A DNA stretch of 64,000 nucleotides from Domibacillus robiginosus. GTDB lineage: Bacteria; Bacillota; Bacilli; Bacillales; Domibacillaceae. The notes under the pieces are model-generated. The model saw nothing but the letters and a program-made list of their open reading frames with translations. It made no database searches and was not told the DNA's origin. Positions 41,719-51,567 of this stretch are shown here, in pieces (within the stretch, counting starts at the first letter, position 1; every line of letters begins with the position of its first letter). The stretch covers positions 186,001 to 250,000 of the forward strand of contig NZ_LAHL01000012.1 of NCBI RefSeq assembly GCF_000966195.1, given 5' to 3'. A program made the translations under genes and the position numbers.

Positions 41719-42597
41719 TTACCTGCCCGATCCAGCTTCAGCTTCTTTTCCTTTTACAAGACGGTACAAGAGCGCAAATGCAGGAGTTTGTACGCCCTTT
41801 TGTGCAGCTTCATCCAGCAGGGCCCCGACAATCGCATCTAACTCCGTCATTCTTCCCGCTTTTATATCTCGAAGCATAGAAGATTCATTGGCGGCTGTTT
41901 TGCGGCACACGTCAAAAACAGTCTGCGTCATGGCTTCCTTTGATTTAAACGGAAAAACAGCTGCTATTTCCGCGCATAGCTCCTCTACCGCTGCAGCGTA
42001 CTCACTGTTTCGAGCCAGCTCGCCATTTTTCACATGTAAAAGAGCTGTCAAAGGATTAATCACTGCATTTGCAGCCATTTTATCGACGAGCATTTCATAT
42101 GCATTTTCCGCCCACTGAAGGGCAAAAGCAGGTGTTTCCAATTCACGGACGATCGCTTCTCCTCCGCCCTTTACGCGGGCAATTTTCATTTGATCACGCC
42201 CGTTTACCTGCACAGTGCGCTCACCTATTTTAACAACTCCATGTGTGACAGAGGCAGCGTAAATAGTTGAAAATGGCAGCTGCTCAATCGGCTTAAGGTG
42301 ACTTAAACCGTTTTGAATAAAAAGCAGAGCCGGCCCCTCAGGGAGTTGTTGAAGTATTTCCTGCAAATGATACTGTTTTACAGCCACGACGATTAAATCT
42401 GTTTCCGGAGGCGCGAACGCGGCGGTTTGAATTGGATAAACATCTGTCTGCTCCTGCTCAATAACGAGAACGCCTTCTCTATCAATACGCTCCTTTTGTG
42501 CGCTTATTCTCGTCTGAATGGTTACGTGGTGACGGATGCTCCACTCTGTGGCAAAAAACAGTCCAAGAGCGCCAGCTCCGATAATATGAATGTTCAT
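41719..42597 (-). CDS. panE: 2-dehydropantoate 2-reductase (ketopantoate reductase)
   Basis: 292 residues from the ATG at 42597, eight bases after AGGAG. Reduces ketopantoate to pantoate with NADPH for coenzyme A synthesis. NADP-binding IIGAGALGLFFATEW at the N-terminus, catalytic Lys in DKMAANAVINPLTALL (about 165-180), and the KAGRMTELDAIVG motif. Position corresponds to ylbQ/panE in B. subtilis. coaD, another CoA-pathway gene, lies 5 kb away. Confidence 0.93.
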   Translation of the reverse strand: MNIHIIGAGALGLFFATEWSIRHHVTIQTRISAQKERIDREGVLVIEQEQTDVYPIQTAAFAPPETDLIVVAVKQYHLQEILQQLPEGPALLFIQNGLSHLKPIEQLPFSTIYAASVTHGVVKIGERTVQVNGRDQMKIARVKGGGEAIVRELETPAFALQWAENAYEMLVDKMAANAVINPLTALLHVKNGELARNSEYAAAVEELCAEIAAVFPFKSKEAMTQTVFDVCRKTAANESSMLRDIKAGRMTELDAIVGALLDEAAQKGVQTPAFALLYRLVKGKEAEAGSGR

Positions 42598-42706
42598 TAT
42601 TTTCTCCTGTTTCGTAAGCGATAACAAGCCCGCTACTTTTTTTATTTACTTTATTATATAATAAAAAGAACAAATCAAAAGAGAGTTTGCAAAGGAGACT
42701 GAACAA

Positions 42707-43162
42707 ATGGGCTTAGCAGTCGATAACTTGAAGTTGAATTTTAAAACGATGGAAGAGTTTAAATCTTTCAAGGAATACGGGCTTGAAGAGCTGTCAATGA
42801 TTGAAGAATTACAAACCTCAATGGTAGAAGACAATACGGATTCTCCGTTCTACGGCATTCGTTATGGAGACCGGCTCGCTGCCCGTATGTGCCTGTATAT
42901 GCGAAAAGATACATTAAACCTTGTACCTGGAAGCGGCGAATATATAGAAATTTGGAAGCTTGAAGTACTGCCGGCTTTTCAAAAAAAAGGACTTGGCGCA
43001 TCGCTCGTTGAGTTTGCCAAATCGTTTGGATTGCCCATTATGACGAAACCACGTGTAAAATCACAATCCTTTTGGGAAAAAGTACAATTCAAACCGGTTT
43101 CCGAAAACAATACTCGGCTACTATGGCTGCCTGAAGAAAAACATGCTCAAAAAACAAGCTGA
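42707..43162 (+). CDS. ylbP: YlbP, GNAT-family N-acetyltransferase
   Basis: 151 residues. GNAT fold with the acetyl-CoA-binding stretch EVLPAFQKKGLGASLVEFAK near residues 86-105. Substrate unknown; the family is specific to Bacillaceae and conserved next to panE. Well-placed AAGGAGA ribosome binding site and AT-rich upstream region shared with divergent panE. ylbO/gerR, which flanks it in B. subtilis, is missing. Confidence 0.92.
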   Translation: MGLAVDNLKLNFKTMEEFKSFKEYGLEELSMIEELQTSMVEDNTDSPFYGIRYGDRLAARMCLYMRKDTLNLVPGSGEYIEIWKLEVLPAFQKKGLGASLVEFAKSFGLPIMTKPRVKSQSFWEKVQFKPVSENNTRLLWLPEEKHAQKTS

Positions 43163-43199
43163 GCCAAGCGCTGTTTTTTAGGCGAATATATGACAGCAC

Positions 43200-43237
43200 A
43201 AAAAAAGCGAAGAGCCATGGCCTCTTCGCTTTTTTGA
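43200..43237. terminator. bidirectional terminator between ylbP and rpmF
   Basis: AAAAAAGCGAAGAGGCCATGG-type palindrome: AGCGAAGAG / CTCTTCGCT with A run on one side and T run on the other, lying between convergent ylbP and rpmF. Confidence 0.9.
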
Positions 43238-43252
43238 AAGATTCAAAAGATG

Positions 43253-43426
43253 TTATTTGCTAACAACTTCTTTGCCTTTATATGTTCCGCACTCTTTGCA
43301 TACACGGTGCGCAAGTTTCATTTCACCGCAGTTCGGGCAAGCCACCATACCTGGCACTTGAAGTTTAAAGTGCGTACGGCGTTTGTTTTTGCGTGTAGTA
43401 GAAGTTCTTCTAAAAGGTACTGCCAT
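43253..43426 (-). CDS. rpmF: 50S ribosomal protein L32
   Basis: 57 residues. Structural protein of the large ribosomal subunit near the exit-tunnel region. Begins [20 protein letters not shown] and has the zinc-binding cysteines CPNC (30, 33) and CKEC (43, 46), so it is the zinc (C+) form. AGGAGG precedes the ATG by several bases. It follows ylbN (YceD family), a pairing conserved in most bacteria. Confidence 0.96.
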   Translation of the reverse strand: MAVPFRRTSTTRKNKRRTHFKLQVPGMVACPNCGEMKLAHRVCKECGTYKGKEVVSK

Positions 43427-43487
43427 GTGATATACACCTCCTTAACGGAATAAAAACTATATGAAGCCAGATAGCTGTACTTCTCAA

Positions 43488-44018
43488 TTACTCATCATCG
43501 GACGAAAAGAAGTTTTGAAGTCCTGCCAATCTAGGATCAACAGCCGGCTTCTTTTTTTCAGGAAGCTCTTCTTCTTCTTCAAAAAACGCCCAATCTTTTC
43601 CAGAATGAACAACATGCTCATCCGCTTCTTCACTGAAAATCTGCATCGGCACCTCTAAAATGATCGCTTCTTCCAAAATAGGACGGAAATCAATAACATT
43701 TCCTTCTGGGAAGTGAACATCTTCTTCCTCGTATGATTCTCCTTCTTCCGGCTTTAATAAAAAGCGTTCTGTTAATGGAATCTCAAACGAATACGGTACA
43801 TCTACAAGTGTCCGGGAACAAGGGACAATCATTTCACCCGTTGCTTTTACATGAAAAACAATTTGATCATGACGAATATCGGCCCGGCCCGTTACATGAA
43901 CAGGTGAGATACGACGTATGTCATTATCGAGTGTTGTTAACTCTGTTACGTCAACTGTTTCGTCGATTTCAAGACCGCGTTCGCGGTATTTTTGCAGTTG
44001 AATTATTGACCATTTCAT
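43488..44018 (-). CDS. ylbN: YlbN, YceD-family (DUF177) protein
   Basis: 176 residues. YceD/DUF177 family, always linked to rpmF and thought to act in 23S rRNA processing; the mechanism is not settled. The conserved core VKATGEMIVPCSRTLVDVPY and the acidic middle region (EEGESYEEEDVHFPE) are present, with the C-terminal DPRLAGLQNFFSSDDE. Likely co-transcribed with rpmF (61 base gap). Confidence 0.92.
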   Translation of the reverse strand: MKWSIIQLQKYRERGLEIDETVDVTELTTLDNDIRRISPVHVTGRADIRHDQIVFHVKATGEMIVPCSRTLVDVPYSFEIPLTERFLLKPEEGESYEEEDVHFPEGNVIDFRPILEEAIILEVPMQIFSEEADEHVVHSGKDWAFFEEEEELPEKKKPAVDPRLAGLQNFFSSDDE

Positions 44019-44164
44019 TTAATCACCTCAAGGCAACAAAAGTAATTATAGCCCTCTCCGGATTGAATGTCAATATATTTTCTTTACAGTGAAATAGCCG
44101 TTTGACTTTTTATTCACCATCTTTGAAAATAAAAGAACATTCTTCCGAAGAAAGGACGTTTTCC

Positions 44165-45352
44165 ATGAATGCAGCCGGCATTATCGTTGAATACAACCCA
44201 TTTCACAATGGCCATCTCTACCATATAAATGAAACGAGACGTTTGTCAAATGCAGATACCGTTATTGCCGTGATGAGCGGCTCATTTTTACAGCGCGGAG
44301 AGCCGGCCATTGTTGATAAGTGGACCCGTACAAAAGTAGCCCTGCAGCACGGTGTTGATATTGTCGTTGAGCTTCCATACGCTTTTTCAACGCAACGGGC
44401 CCAAATATTTGCACAGGGTGCCATTGAAATTCTTTCCCATTTGAAGTGCCGCTTTTTTTGCTTTGGCAGCGAAAATGGCGGTATGGATCCCTTCCTTCAC
44501 ACCGTAGAACAACTGAAAAAAAACAGCATAGAGCTTGATGCCTGCGTCCGCTCCCTTATGAAAGAAGGAATGAGCTACCCGGCCGCCCAGACAAAAGCAA
44601 GAAACAAAGTATTCGGAGAAAATGCACTGCCGCTTGATTTGTCAAAGCCGAATAACATTTTAGGCTTTCATTATGTACAAGCCAATCTCGGCTTGGCCAC
44701 GCCTATGCAGCCGCTGACGATTCAGCGAAAAGGGGCAGGATTCCATGATACTGAATCAACAGGACCAATTGCAAGTGCGACAGCGATTCGGCAGCGCCTC
44801 TTTACTACAGAAGAACCGGTTCATGACGTCATGCCTTCGCTGAGTGCTGAAGCCATGCAAAACCGTCCCCTGCATTCATGGGAATCTTACTGGCCGCTGC
44901 TTCGCTACCGCTTGTTGTCCATTGACTCCGAGCGCCTTGCTTCCATCTATGAAGTGGAGGAAGGCATCGGGCCGAGACTTATGGAAGCAGCACGGCAAAG
45001 CAGCTCCTTTTCAAGCTTTATGCAGCAGGTTAAAACAAAGCGTTACACATGGACCCGCCTTCAGCGAATGATGACACACATTTTAACCGATACCGATAAA
45101 GCAAGCATGCAGCAGGCCCAGCAGGCTTCATTTGTCCGCCTGCTCGGCATGAATGAAAATGGGCGCGCTTATATCCGGTCTGTGAAAAAAGAGCTTGAAG
45201 TACCGCTGCTTTCCCGTACCGCTGCTGCAGGAAGCCTGCTCGCGCTGGATATAAAAGCATCCCGCGTGTTCGCTTCCGCTTCCCATGTAAGTGAAAATTA
45301 TGTGCGCTCCCTTTTAGAACAGGAATATTCCGTGCCGCCGATTTTACTTTGA
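44165..45352 (+). CDS. tmcAL: tRNA(Met) cytidine acetate ligase TmcAL (YlbM)
   Basis: 395 residues from the ATG at 44165 after AAAGGACG; an upstream ATG at 44102 would add 21 residues unlike the family. Acetylates the wobble cytidine of elongator tRNA-Met using acetate and ATP. Nucleotidyltransferase motif GIIVEYNPFHNGHLYH near the N-terminus with the HNGH signature, MSGSFLQRGEPAIVDKW, and TGPIASATAIR. It converges on ylbL, and the last nine bases of the two genes overlap. Confidence 0.93.
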   Translation: MNAAGIIVEYNPFHNGHLYHINETRRLSNADTVIAVMSGSFLQRGEPAIVDKWTRTKVALQHGVDIVVELPYAFSTQRAQIFAQGAIEILSHLKCRFFCFGSENGGMDPFLHTVEQLKKNSIELDACVRSLMKEGMSYPAAQTKARNKVFGENALPLDLSKPNNILGFHYVQANLGLATPMQPLTIQRKGAGFHDTESTGPIASATAIRQRLFTTEEPVHDVMPSLSAEAMQNRPLHSWESYWPLLRYRLLSIDSERLASIYEVEEGIGPRLMEAARQSSSFSSFMQQVKTKRYTWTRLQRMMTHILTDTDKASMQQAQQASFVRLLGMNENGRAYIRSVKKELEVPLLSRTAAAGSLLALDIKASRVFASASHVSENYVRSLLEQEYSVPPILL

Positions 45353-46381
45353 CGCTGAATAATTTTGCAAATAATCGACCGCATCGGAAAACGTTTGAAC
45401 CGGAACAATAACCATATCTGTATCAATTTCCTCGGCGGCTTTTTGAGCTTCTTCATAATTGGTTTTGACATCTGTACGGCCAGCCGGCAGCTTATCATCC
45501 GGTGCAAAGAAAAACTGCGCCCCTGCCCGGTCGGCCGCTACCACTTTTTGAGCAATACCTCCGATCCGACCGACTGTGCCATCTGAGGCAATTGTGCCTG
45601 TTCCAGCTACCTTCAACCCGGCTGCTAAATCTTCCTCCATCAGTTGATCGTAAATTTCAAGCGAAAACATGAGGCCGGCAGAAGGACCGCCAATTTCATC
45701 AGCTTTAAGCGTTACTTTTGGATCGCTTTTGAGCGTCCGATCATCGGCCAGGCTGATGCCGAGGCCGGACTTGCCGCCCAGCTCTGCGAATGCTCTGAGC
45801 TGAATCGTTTTTTTATAATTTTTTTTATCGCGTGTAAATGTGACTGTAATGCGGCTGCCTGGCTTTTTTGCCTGCACGTAATCCGTCATTTGTTTAGACG
45901 ACGTAACAGAACGGCCATCAATAGATGTGATGCGGTCGCCTGCTTCAAGCACTCCTTCCGCCGGCATATCAGGAAATACGCTTAACACATAAATGCCGTT
46001 GTATACCCAGCTATACGGTTTGTCTGCTTCTTTAAAAGCGACCGCAATCGCATTTTGCTGTGACGTATCCATTAAATGAAACTGCCTTACGCTGAATTCA
46101 TCCTCTGATTCATGTTCATAGCGCACATCTTCTTTTGGAAGAATCTCTTCGTAATCACGAAGAGATGCCCATGCATAAGAATAAATGTTAGCGGGACCCA
46201 TCTGGATCGTGGTCAGCATGAGTGTGCTTGTATCGTTTTTGTCTCCTCCGTTAACGTGGACAATCGGATTAAGTGCATGCGCTTCTCCTGGTCTTGTAAT
46301 GTAAAACGGGAGCGGGATAAACGCAGCCGCAATGATAAGCAGCAAAATCACGTATAAGAGCCCTGTTTTCTTATTTTTCAC
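45344..46381 (-). CDS. ylbL: YlbL, PDZ/Lon-type membrane serine protease
   Basis: 345 residues from a GTG at 46381, after GGAAGGA; reading further upstream is unsupported. One N-terminal membrane span (TGLLYVILLLIIAAAFIPL), a PDZ domain (GVLEAGDRITSIDGRSVTS, about 125-190) and a C-terminal Lon-type protease domain. Catalytic Ser is in GGPSAGLMFSLE and Lys in GGIAQKVVAADRAG. In B. subtilis YlbL helps degrade the SOS division inhibitor YneA; that role is carried over from the family. Confidence 0.93.
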   Translation of the reverse strand: MKNKKTGLLYVILLLIIAAAFIPLPFYITRPGEAHALNPIVHVNGGDKNDTSTLMLTTIQMGPANIYSYAWASLRDYEEILPKEDVRYEHESEDEFSVRQFHLMDTSQQNAIAVAFKEADKPYSWVYNGIYVLSVFPDMPAEGVLEAGDRITSIDGRSVTSSKQMTDYVQAKKPGSRITVTFTRDKKNYKKTIQLRAFAELGGKSGLGISLADDRTLKSDPKVTLKADEIGGPSAGLMFSLEIYDQLMEEDLAAGLKVAGTGTIASDGTVGRIGGIAQKVVAADRAGAQFFFAPDDKLPAGRTDVKTNYEEAQKAAEEIDTDMVIVPVQTFSDAVDYLQNYSASK

Positions 46382-46538
46382 ATTTGCTCGTCCTTCCATA
46401 CAGAAATCACCCAGCATTCTAACTGGTATGAGTTGTTTCTTTAGTCTATTCTTTCCGCCCAGACATATCCTTTTGTACAGGCTCTTTTATTGTACAAAAT
46501 TTTAAAGACCTACGTATATCTTACTCGGGAGGCTTTTT

Positions 46539-47666
46539 ATGTGGAAAACCTATATGGCCGCCTGTACAGTGACGATGCTGACTGTGGGCCTTCTTTTTTC
46601 GCCTCAGACCGGGTTGCAGGCGGCAGTTTACGGGATGGATATCTGGTGGAAAACTGTTTTCCCGTCTCTTCTTCCCTTTTTTATTTTAACAGAATTAATG
46701 GCCGGTCTTGGTGTAATCGCTTTTTTTGGGGCTATATTGGGCGGGGTGATGCGGTTTTTTTTTCGTATTCCAGGACCCGCCGGTGTTACCTGGATGCTGT
46801 CGCTTGCCTCTGGATTTCCTTCCGGCGCAAGAATGGCCGCACAGCTTCGAACAGAGAAGTCCATTAGCCGCCTTGAAGCGGAACGGCTCGTTTCCATGGC
46901 CCACTCATCTAACCCTCTATTTATTTTGAGCGCGGTAGCGAGTGGTTTTTTGAAACATCCCGAAACCGGCTTGCTGCTTGCATCAGCGCATTACATCGGT
47001 GCTTTTCTCGTCGGGTTGACGATGCGGTTTTATGGAAAAAAAGAAACAAAAGAGCCAGCAAGGGTTCAAACAGTCCGTCCTGTGCAAGCTTTGAAGGAAG
47101 CCCGCAAAAAAGATGGACGAGTATTTGGGACTATGATGGCTGATGCGGTTCTGTCTTCGGTCCAGACACTTATGCTCATTGGCGGCTTCATTCTCTTTTT
47201 TTCTGTATTAACCGCATTACTGCACAAGTACGGAGCGGCAGCTTTCTTGTTTTCGCTGTTCGGCTTCTCTGAAACAAGCCTGCCGATTTTTAAAGCCCTT
47301 TTTGCTGGTTTTTTTGAATTAACATCTGGTGCACAGCTTTCATCGTCCAATTCCATACCGCTTCATATAAGTCTCCTTATGGTCAGTGCTATTCTTGGCT
47401 TTAGCGGGTTAAGTGTTCATGCACAGGTAGCTGCGATCATAAGCAGCACAGATATTCGCTATGGTCCTTTTTTTGTCGCCCGGCTTCTCCACAGTGCTTA
47501 TGCAACAGGTATTACCTTTTTGTTGCTGGTCCGTCCTGTTTCTTTTCCCTCAGCCACTTTTTCGCTTGCACCCGAACATGGTATGCTCGTCACTGTATGT
47601 GTGCTGGGAGCGGCATCTCTATTATTCGGAATCCGCTATTCAAAAAGCCGGGCCAAAAGAATTTAA
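46539..47666 (+). CDS. ylbJ: YlbJ (SpoVV), sporulation membrane transporter
   Basis: 375 residues, about eight membrane spans with a nucleoside-gate-like arrangement (GWWKTVFPSLLPFFILTELM-type segment near 30-50, FPSGARMAAQL, SNPLFILSAVASGFL). In B. subtilis this is SpoVV, which moves dipicolinic acid across the outer forespore membrane. The ATG follows GGGAGG. Its last codons form the 5' arm of a shared terminator. Divergent from ylbL, convergent with coaD. Confidence 0.9.
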   Translation: MWKTYMAACTVTMLTVGLLFSPQTGLQAAVYGMDIWWKTVFPSLLPFFILTELMAGLGVIAFFGAILGGVMRFFFRIPGPAGVTWMLSLASGFPSGARMAAQLRTEKSISRLEAERLVSMAHSSNPLFILSAVASGFLKHPETGLLLASAHYIGAFLVGLTMRFYGKKETKEPARVQTVRPVQALKEARKKDGRVFGTMMADAVLSSVQTLMLIGGFILFFSVLTALLHKYGAAAFLFSLFGFSETSLPIFKALFAGFFELTSGAQLSSSNSIPLHISLLMVSAILGFSGLSVHAQVAAIISSTDIRYGPFFVARLLHSAYATGITFLLLVRPVSFPSATFSLAPEHGMLVTVCVLGAASLLFGIRYSKSRAKRI

Positions 47667-47688
47667 TCTTTTAGCCCGGCTTTTCTTT

Positions 47689-47691
<3 letters not shown>
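47642..47691. terminator. bidirectional terminator between ylbJ and coaD
   Basis: AAAAGCCGGGC and GCCCGGCTTTT arms with A-rich/T-rich flanks around an AT-rich middle. The left arm includes the last codons and the stop of ylbJ, so coding and termination share bases. Confidence 0.88.
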
Positions 47692-48752
<1,061 letters not shown>

Positions 48753-48820
48753 ATTTTTAACCTGCCATTCGTTTTTCTTCATCCATGGTATCATAAACGT
48801 ATAAATGAAATCTACAGGGT

Positions 48821-48854
48821 GAAAAAGAAACCGCGCTCCTATAAGCGGGTTTCT
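48821..48854 (-). terminator. hairpin after the stalk-domain protein gene
   Basis: GAAACC / GGTTTC outer stem with a bulged GC inner part and TTTTTC tail in the minus direction, directly after the stop of the 467-residue ORF. Confidence 0.6.
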
Positions 48855-50256
48855 ATAGATTATACGATTTTAGCTCAATGGCTTTTTTTGATTCTTTCAC
48901 TTCAACAAGAAAAATCTTTTGAAACCAAATTTTATCTATATATGTTATATCTCCTATGCGTTCAAGTGCATTTTCATACAATGGATATGGATGGCCATTT
49001 AAACGAACTTCATTCTGGGACAAATCAAACTGGTATATATGCGCTCCTTTTTTCATCACCCATTGTTGGGGAGCTGCGTTTTGAACAGCAAAACCAAGAG
49101 AAGCGGCTGCATCTTCGAGTGGAATGTACAATAGGCCATTTTTTGTTTTTAAATGAAAATTTACTGGCTGATCTTCTACTGTAACAGGGCGGCCATCCCA
49201 AAAAACGAGCGGCCCAGATGGAGAATGGCTGTTTTTATTTTCTTTGAAAAAGTGAGTTTGCTCACCTTTTACAGCTGACAGCGTCTCATCAAGCTTATCG
49301 ATATTTACTTCTTTGCCTTTTAGCTCCATCAAAGCTGCTTTCCATTCTTTTTCTTCTTTTGCAGTCAGCACAGCTGTGATTTGCTTGTTCATCTCTGCTG
49401 CTTTCATATACATTGGTTTTGCATTAAACAAAGATACCGCCAGAACGGAAGTCATCCATTGTTCATGTTTCGGAAAAATAAAATGTTTTTTCACGTAAGT
49501 GTAAATAGCATTGGTACGAATCGTGTTTAACTCACTCGGCTGTTTGACAAATGTTAGTCCTTCCAGCTGCTGAGGCTTTATACTTGAAGAAATGACGACC
49601 GTCTGTGGTGCAAGTTCTTCCGAGGAAAAGGGCAAGTCCATCGACCCATCCCGCAATTGAACCGTATCACGCGCATAAACGGTCACGCCAGAAAAACGGC
49701 TTTCCTTCAGGGGCTCTTTCTGCCAGAAAAGCGGCGGACGTTCTGCTTCCCCTTCAAATGAATAAAAATCAATTTCAGAAAGCTGCTTAACCGCTTTTTG
49801 GTCAATGGAGGATATCCACTGCCCCCCTCTTTTCGTATGGTCGGTTATGAACAGCGTTGTTTTCGCTGGCGTTATTTTATCAAATGATGCCTGCCAATTA
49901 TTCAGCAAAAAGGACTGCGAAGAAAGAGCAGCTGGAATTTTGTAATAAATAGACGCCTGCTTGCCCTGTACGGTCATCGTTCCCGACTGACTTCCAGTTA
50001 TGCATATATCTCCTTTTGAGCATAATACCTCTTTTGCATCTGCAGGCAGCTTCATCGCCAAACTTGTTTCTTCCGGTATGGAATAAAGGGTTTGTTTAAC
50101 TGTAAATCCGCTTCTTTCAACATCTATCTCAATTGTTTGATCTGCTATTATTTTTGGAGAAGCGCTCGAGAGCTTTTCGTAGCCAATCCATTGAACAGTT
50201 AATAATATGCCGCAGACAGCTGTTAAAAGCAATAAAAACATAAGGACTTTCCTCAT
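48853..50256 (-). CDS. membrane-anchored stalk-domain (copper amine oxidase N-like) protein, role unknown
   Basis: 467 residues; I cannot name a function. A positively charged start and a hydrophobic span (MRKVLMFLLLLTAVCGILLTV in two parts, residues 1-22) suggest a signal anchor with the rest outside. Residues about 30-340 are not recognisable to me; they are predicted mixed alpha/beta with Cys pair in VLCSKGDICITG. Residues about 355-460 look like a copper amine oxidase N-terminal (stalk) domain: an extracellular binding module (VFWDGRPVTVEDQPVNF, YIPLEDAAASLGFAV, NEVRLNGHPYPLYE). It lies downstream of no B. subtilis counterpart, between DUF7147 and rsmD. Base use is like its neighbours, and a terminator follows. 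Confidence 0.75.
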   Translation of the reverse strand: MRKVLMFLLLLTAVCGILLTVQWIGYEKLSSASPKIIADQTIEIDVERSGFTVKQTLYSIPEETSLAMKLPADAKEVLCSKGDICITGSQSGTMTVQGKQASIYYKIPAALSSQSFLLNNWQASFDKITPAKTTLFITDHTKRGGQWISSIDQKAVKQLSEIDFYSFEGEAERPPLFWQKEPLKESRFSGVTVYARDTVQLRDGSMDLPFSSEELAPQTVVISSSIKPQQLEGLTFVKQPSELNTIRTNAIYTYVKKHFIFPKHEQWMTSVLAVSLFNAKPMYMKAAEMNKQITAVLTAKEEKEWKAALMELKGKEVNIDKLDETLSAVKGEQTHFFKENKNSHSPSGPLVFWDGRPVTVEDQPVNFHLKTKNGLLYIPLEDAAASLGFAVQNAAPQQWVMKKGAHIYQFDLSQNEVRLNGHPYPLYENALERIGDITYIDKIWFQKIFLVEVKESKKAIELKSYNL

Positions 50257-50387
50257 ACAACTCTCACACTCCTTATGGCCTACACCCTCCTTCTATCATA
50301 ACAAAAAAAGTTTACACTGACGATGAATTTTGCTAAAATCACGTGAACATTGCTTATCATAAGAAAGGATGAAAGGGAGGTATATAG

Positions 50388-50762
50388 ATGATTCAACGAT
50401 TTATCGAACTTGGAGAAGGATATTCAGATTTATACGAGCTGCTCGATATCGCCGATCGCGCAGCCAGCCGGATCGCACATTTTGTTGCTCTTCACTCTGC
50501 TGACGGCACATCGTGTGCGATTATTCTCCACCCTACGGAGACAGGTAGTTTTCAGCCTATTTATGTATGCCGAGAAGGCATTCCTAACCCTCATCAAAAA
50601 GAAAATGAACGATTTCGACTTTTTCAGCAGGCTGCTGACCTGGCCGGTAAACCGATCATCGAGCTTGAAGTAAAGTCCTCTGCTCTATTTGCAGAAAAAA
50701 TTCTTTACTACCAGTACTTAATTGGCATTTTACGTCTTAATCATTATCTTCGCCCGCTTTAA
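50388..50762 (+). CDS. DUF7147-type conserved Bacillaceae protein
   Basis: 124 residues. Recognised as a small conserved Bacillaceae protein (MIQRFIELGEGYSDLYEL, PIYVCREGIPNPHQKENERF, YYQYLIGILRLNHYLRPL). Some databases label homologues methylthioribose kinase, but it is far too short and shows no kinase motifs. Function unknown, probably cytoplasmic; no signal or membrane segment. AGGGAGG precedes its ATG by seven to eight bases. It converges on ylbG through a shared terminator. Confidence 0.82.
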   Translation: MIQRFIELGEGYSDLYELLDIADRAASRIAHFVALHSADGTSCAIILHPTETGSFQPIYVCREGIPNPHQKENERFRLFQQAADLAGKPIIELEVKSSALFAEKILYYQYLIGILRLNHYLRPL

Positions 50763-50763
50763 A

Positions 50764-50796
50764 TAAAAAAGCCTGTCCGAAGACAGGCTTTTTAAA
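50764..50796. terminator. bidirectional terminator between DUF7147 gene and ylbG
   Basis: AAAAAGCCTGTC / GACAGGCTTTTT perfect stem with a CGAA loop. The right side overlaps the ylbG stop codon. Confidence 0.92.
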
Positions 50797-51067
50797 CACC
50801 AATTTTATAATCGTATTCCTTCGCTTTATCTGGACGGGAATTTTCATAGTCTACCTTTAAAAATGGCTTTTCGGAAAAATCGACTTTTTTCACAAAAGAA
50901 AAACCTGTCAGCTTTTCAGCCAGTTCCGGTGCTTCCGCGTAATTGCAATAAAGCACTGCATATTTCATTTTTTTTGAAACGTAATGAATATTCCCATATT
51001 TACGTAATGATTTAGCCGGCTTCAATGAATGAAGCCATACAATTAATGCCTGCCTTTCTGTCAGCAT
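50792..51067 (-). CDS. ylbG: YlbG, DUF2129-family protein
   Basis: 91 residues from the ATG at 51067 (MLTERQALIVWLHS); the open frame continues 23 codons upstream, but that part overlaps ylbF and lacks similarity. Conserved small protein SLRKYGNIHYVSKKMKYAVLY, function unknown. Follows ylbF by 24 bases and the two are likely co-transcribed. Confidence 0.9.
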   Translation of the reverse strand: MLTERQALIVWLHSLKPAKSLRKYGNIHYVSKKMKYAVLYCNYAEAPELAEKLTGFSFVKKVDFSEKPFLKVDYENSRPDKAKEYDYKIGV

Positions 51068-51090
51068 ATCCATCCCCCGCTTTTCACTTT

Positions 51091-51531
51091 TTATGCCGAA
51101 CAGCCGCAAGAACCGCCGCTTCCACAACTTCCACATCCACTGGAGAAAATAGAGCCGGCTCCCGGCACTTTCACTTGTTCTGATACCGATCTGGCAACCA
51201 GAAGGCTCACATCATCCAACAGCTGCTGTAGCTCTGTTTCCGCTCGTCTAAAAGCCGCGACGTGCTCATCCATATCCATCTCGCGCTTGGCTGTACGTGT
51301 TTCCATCATAATCCGTTTATAGTCCGGATGATAGCGCCCAAAACGCTGTACTTCTTCATATTGATCTTTCAGACGGCTGAAAGCAAAAATTTTATGTTTA
51401 ACGGATTCCTCCGTATAAAGTTTCTGGTAACAATCACGATAATGAATGGCTTGCTCTGACTGAAGAATCATATCTGCGAGTGCGTCTGCTGCATCCGCAA
51501 TGTTAATCAGTTCCATTGTTGTAGCAATCAT
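51091..51531 (-). CDS. ylbF: YlbF, subunit of the Y-complex (RNase Y regulator)
   Basis: 146 residues. In B. subtilis YlbF with YmcA and YaaT forms a complex that binds [4Fe-4S] clusters, adjusts RNase Y action and affects sporulation, competence and biofilm. Alpha-helical DUF964 region (about 10-115) with GRYHPDYKRIMMETRTAKRE, and the cysteine-rich end CGSCGSGGSCGCSA, the likely cluster ligands. GGAGGTG precedes the ATG. ymcA and yaaT are not in this window. Confidence 0.94.
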   Translation of the reverse strand: MIATTMELINIADAADALADMILQSEQAIHYRDCYQKLYTEESVKHKIFAFSRLKDQYEEVQRFGRYHPDYKRIMMETRTAKREMDMDEHVAAFRRAETELQQLLDDVSLLVARSVSEQVKVPGAGSIFSSGCGSCGSGGSCGCSA

Positions 51532-51567
51532 ATATGCACCTCCATCGGCTTATTCTATCACAGTTTA

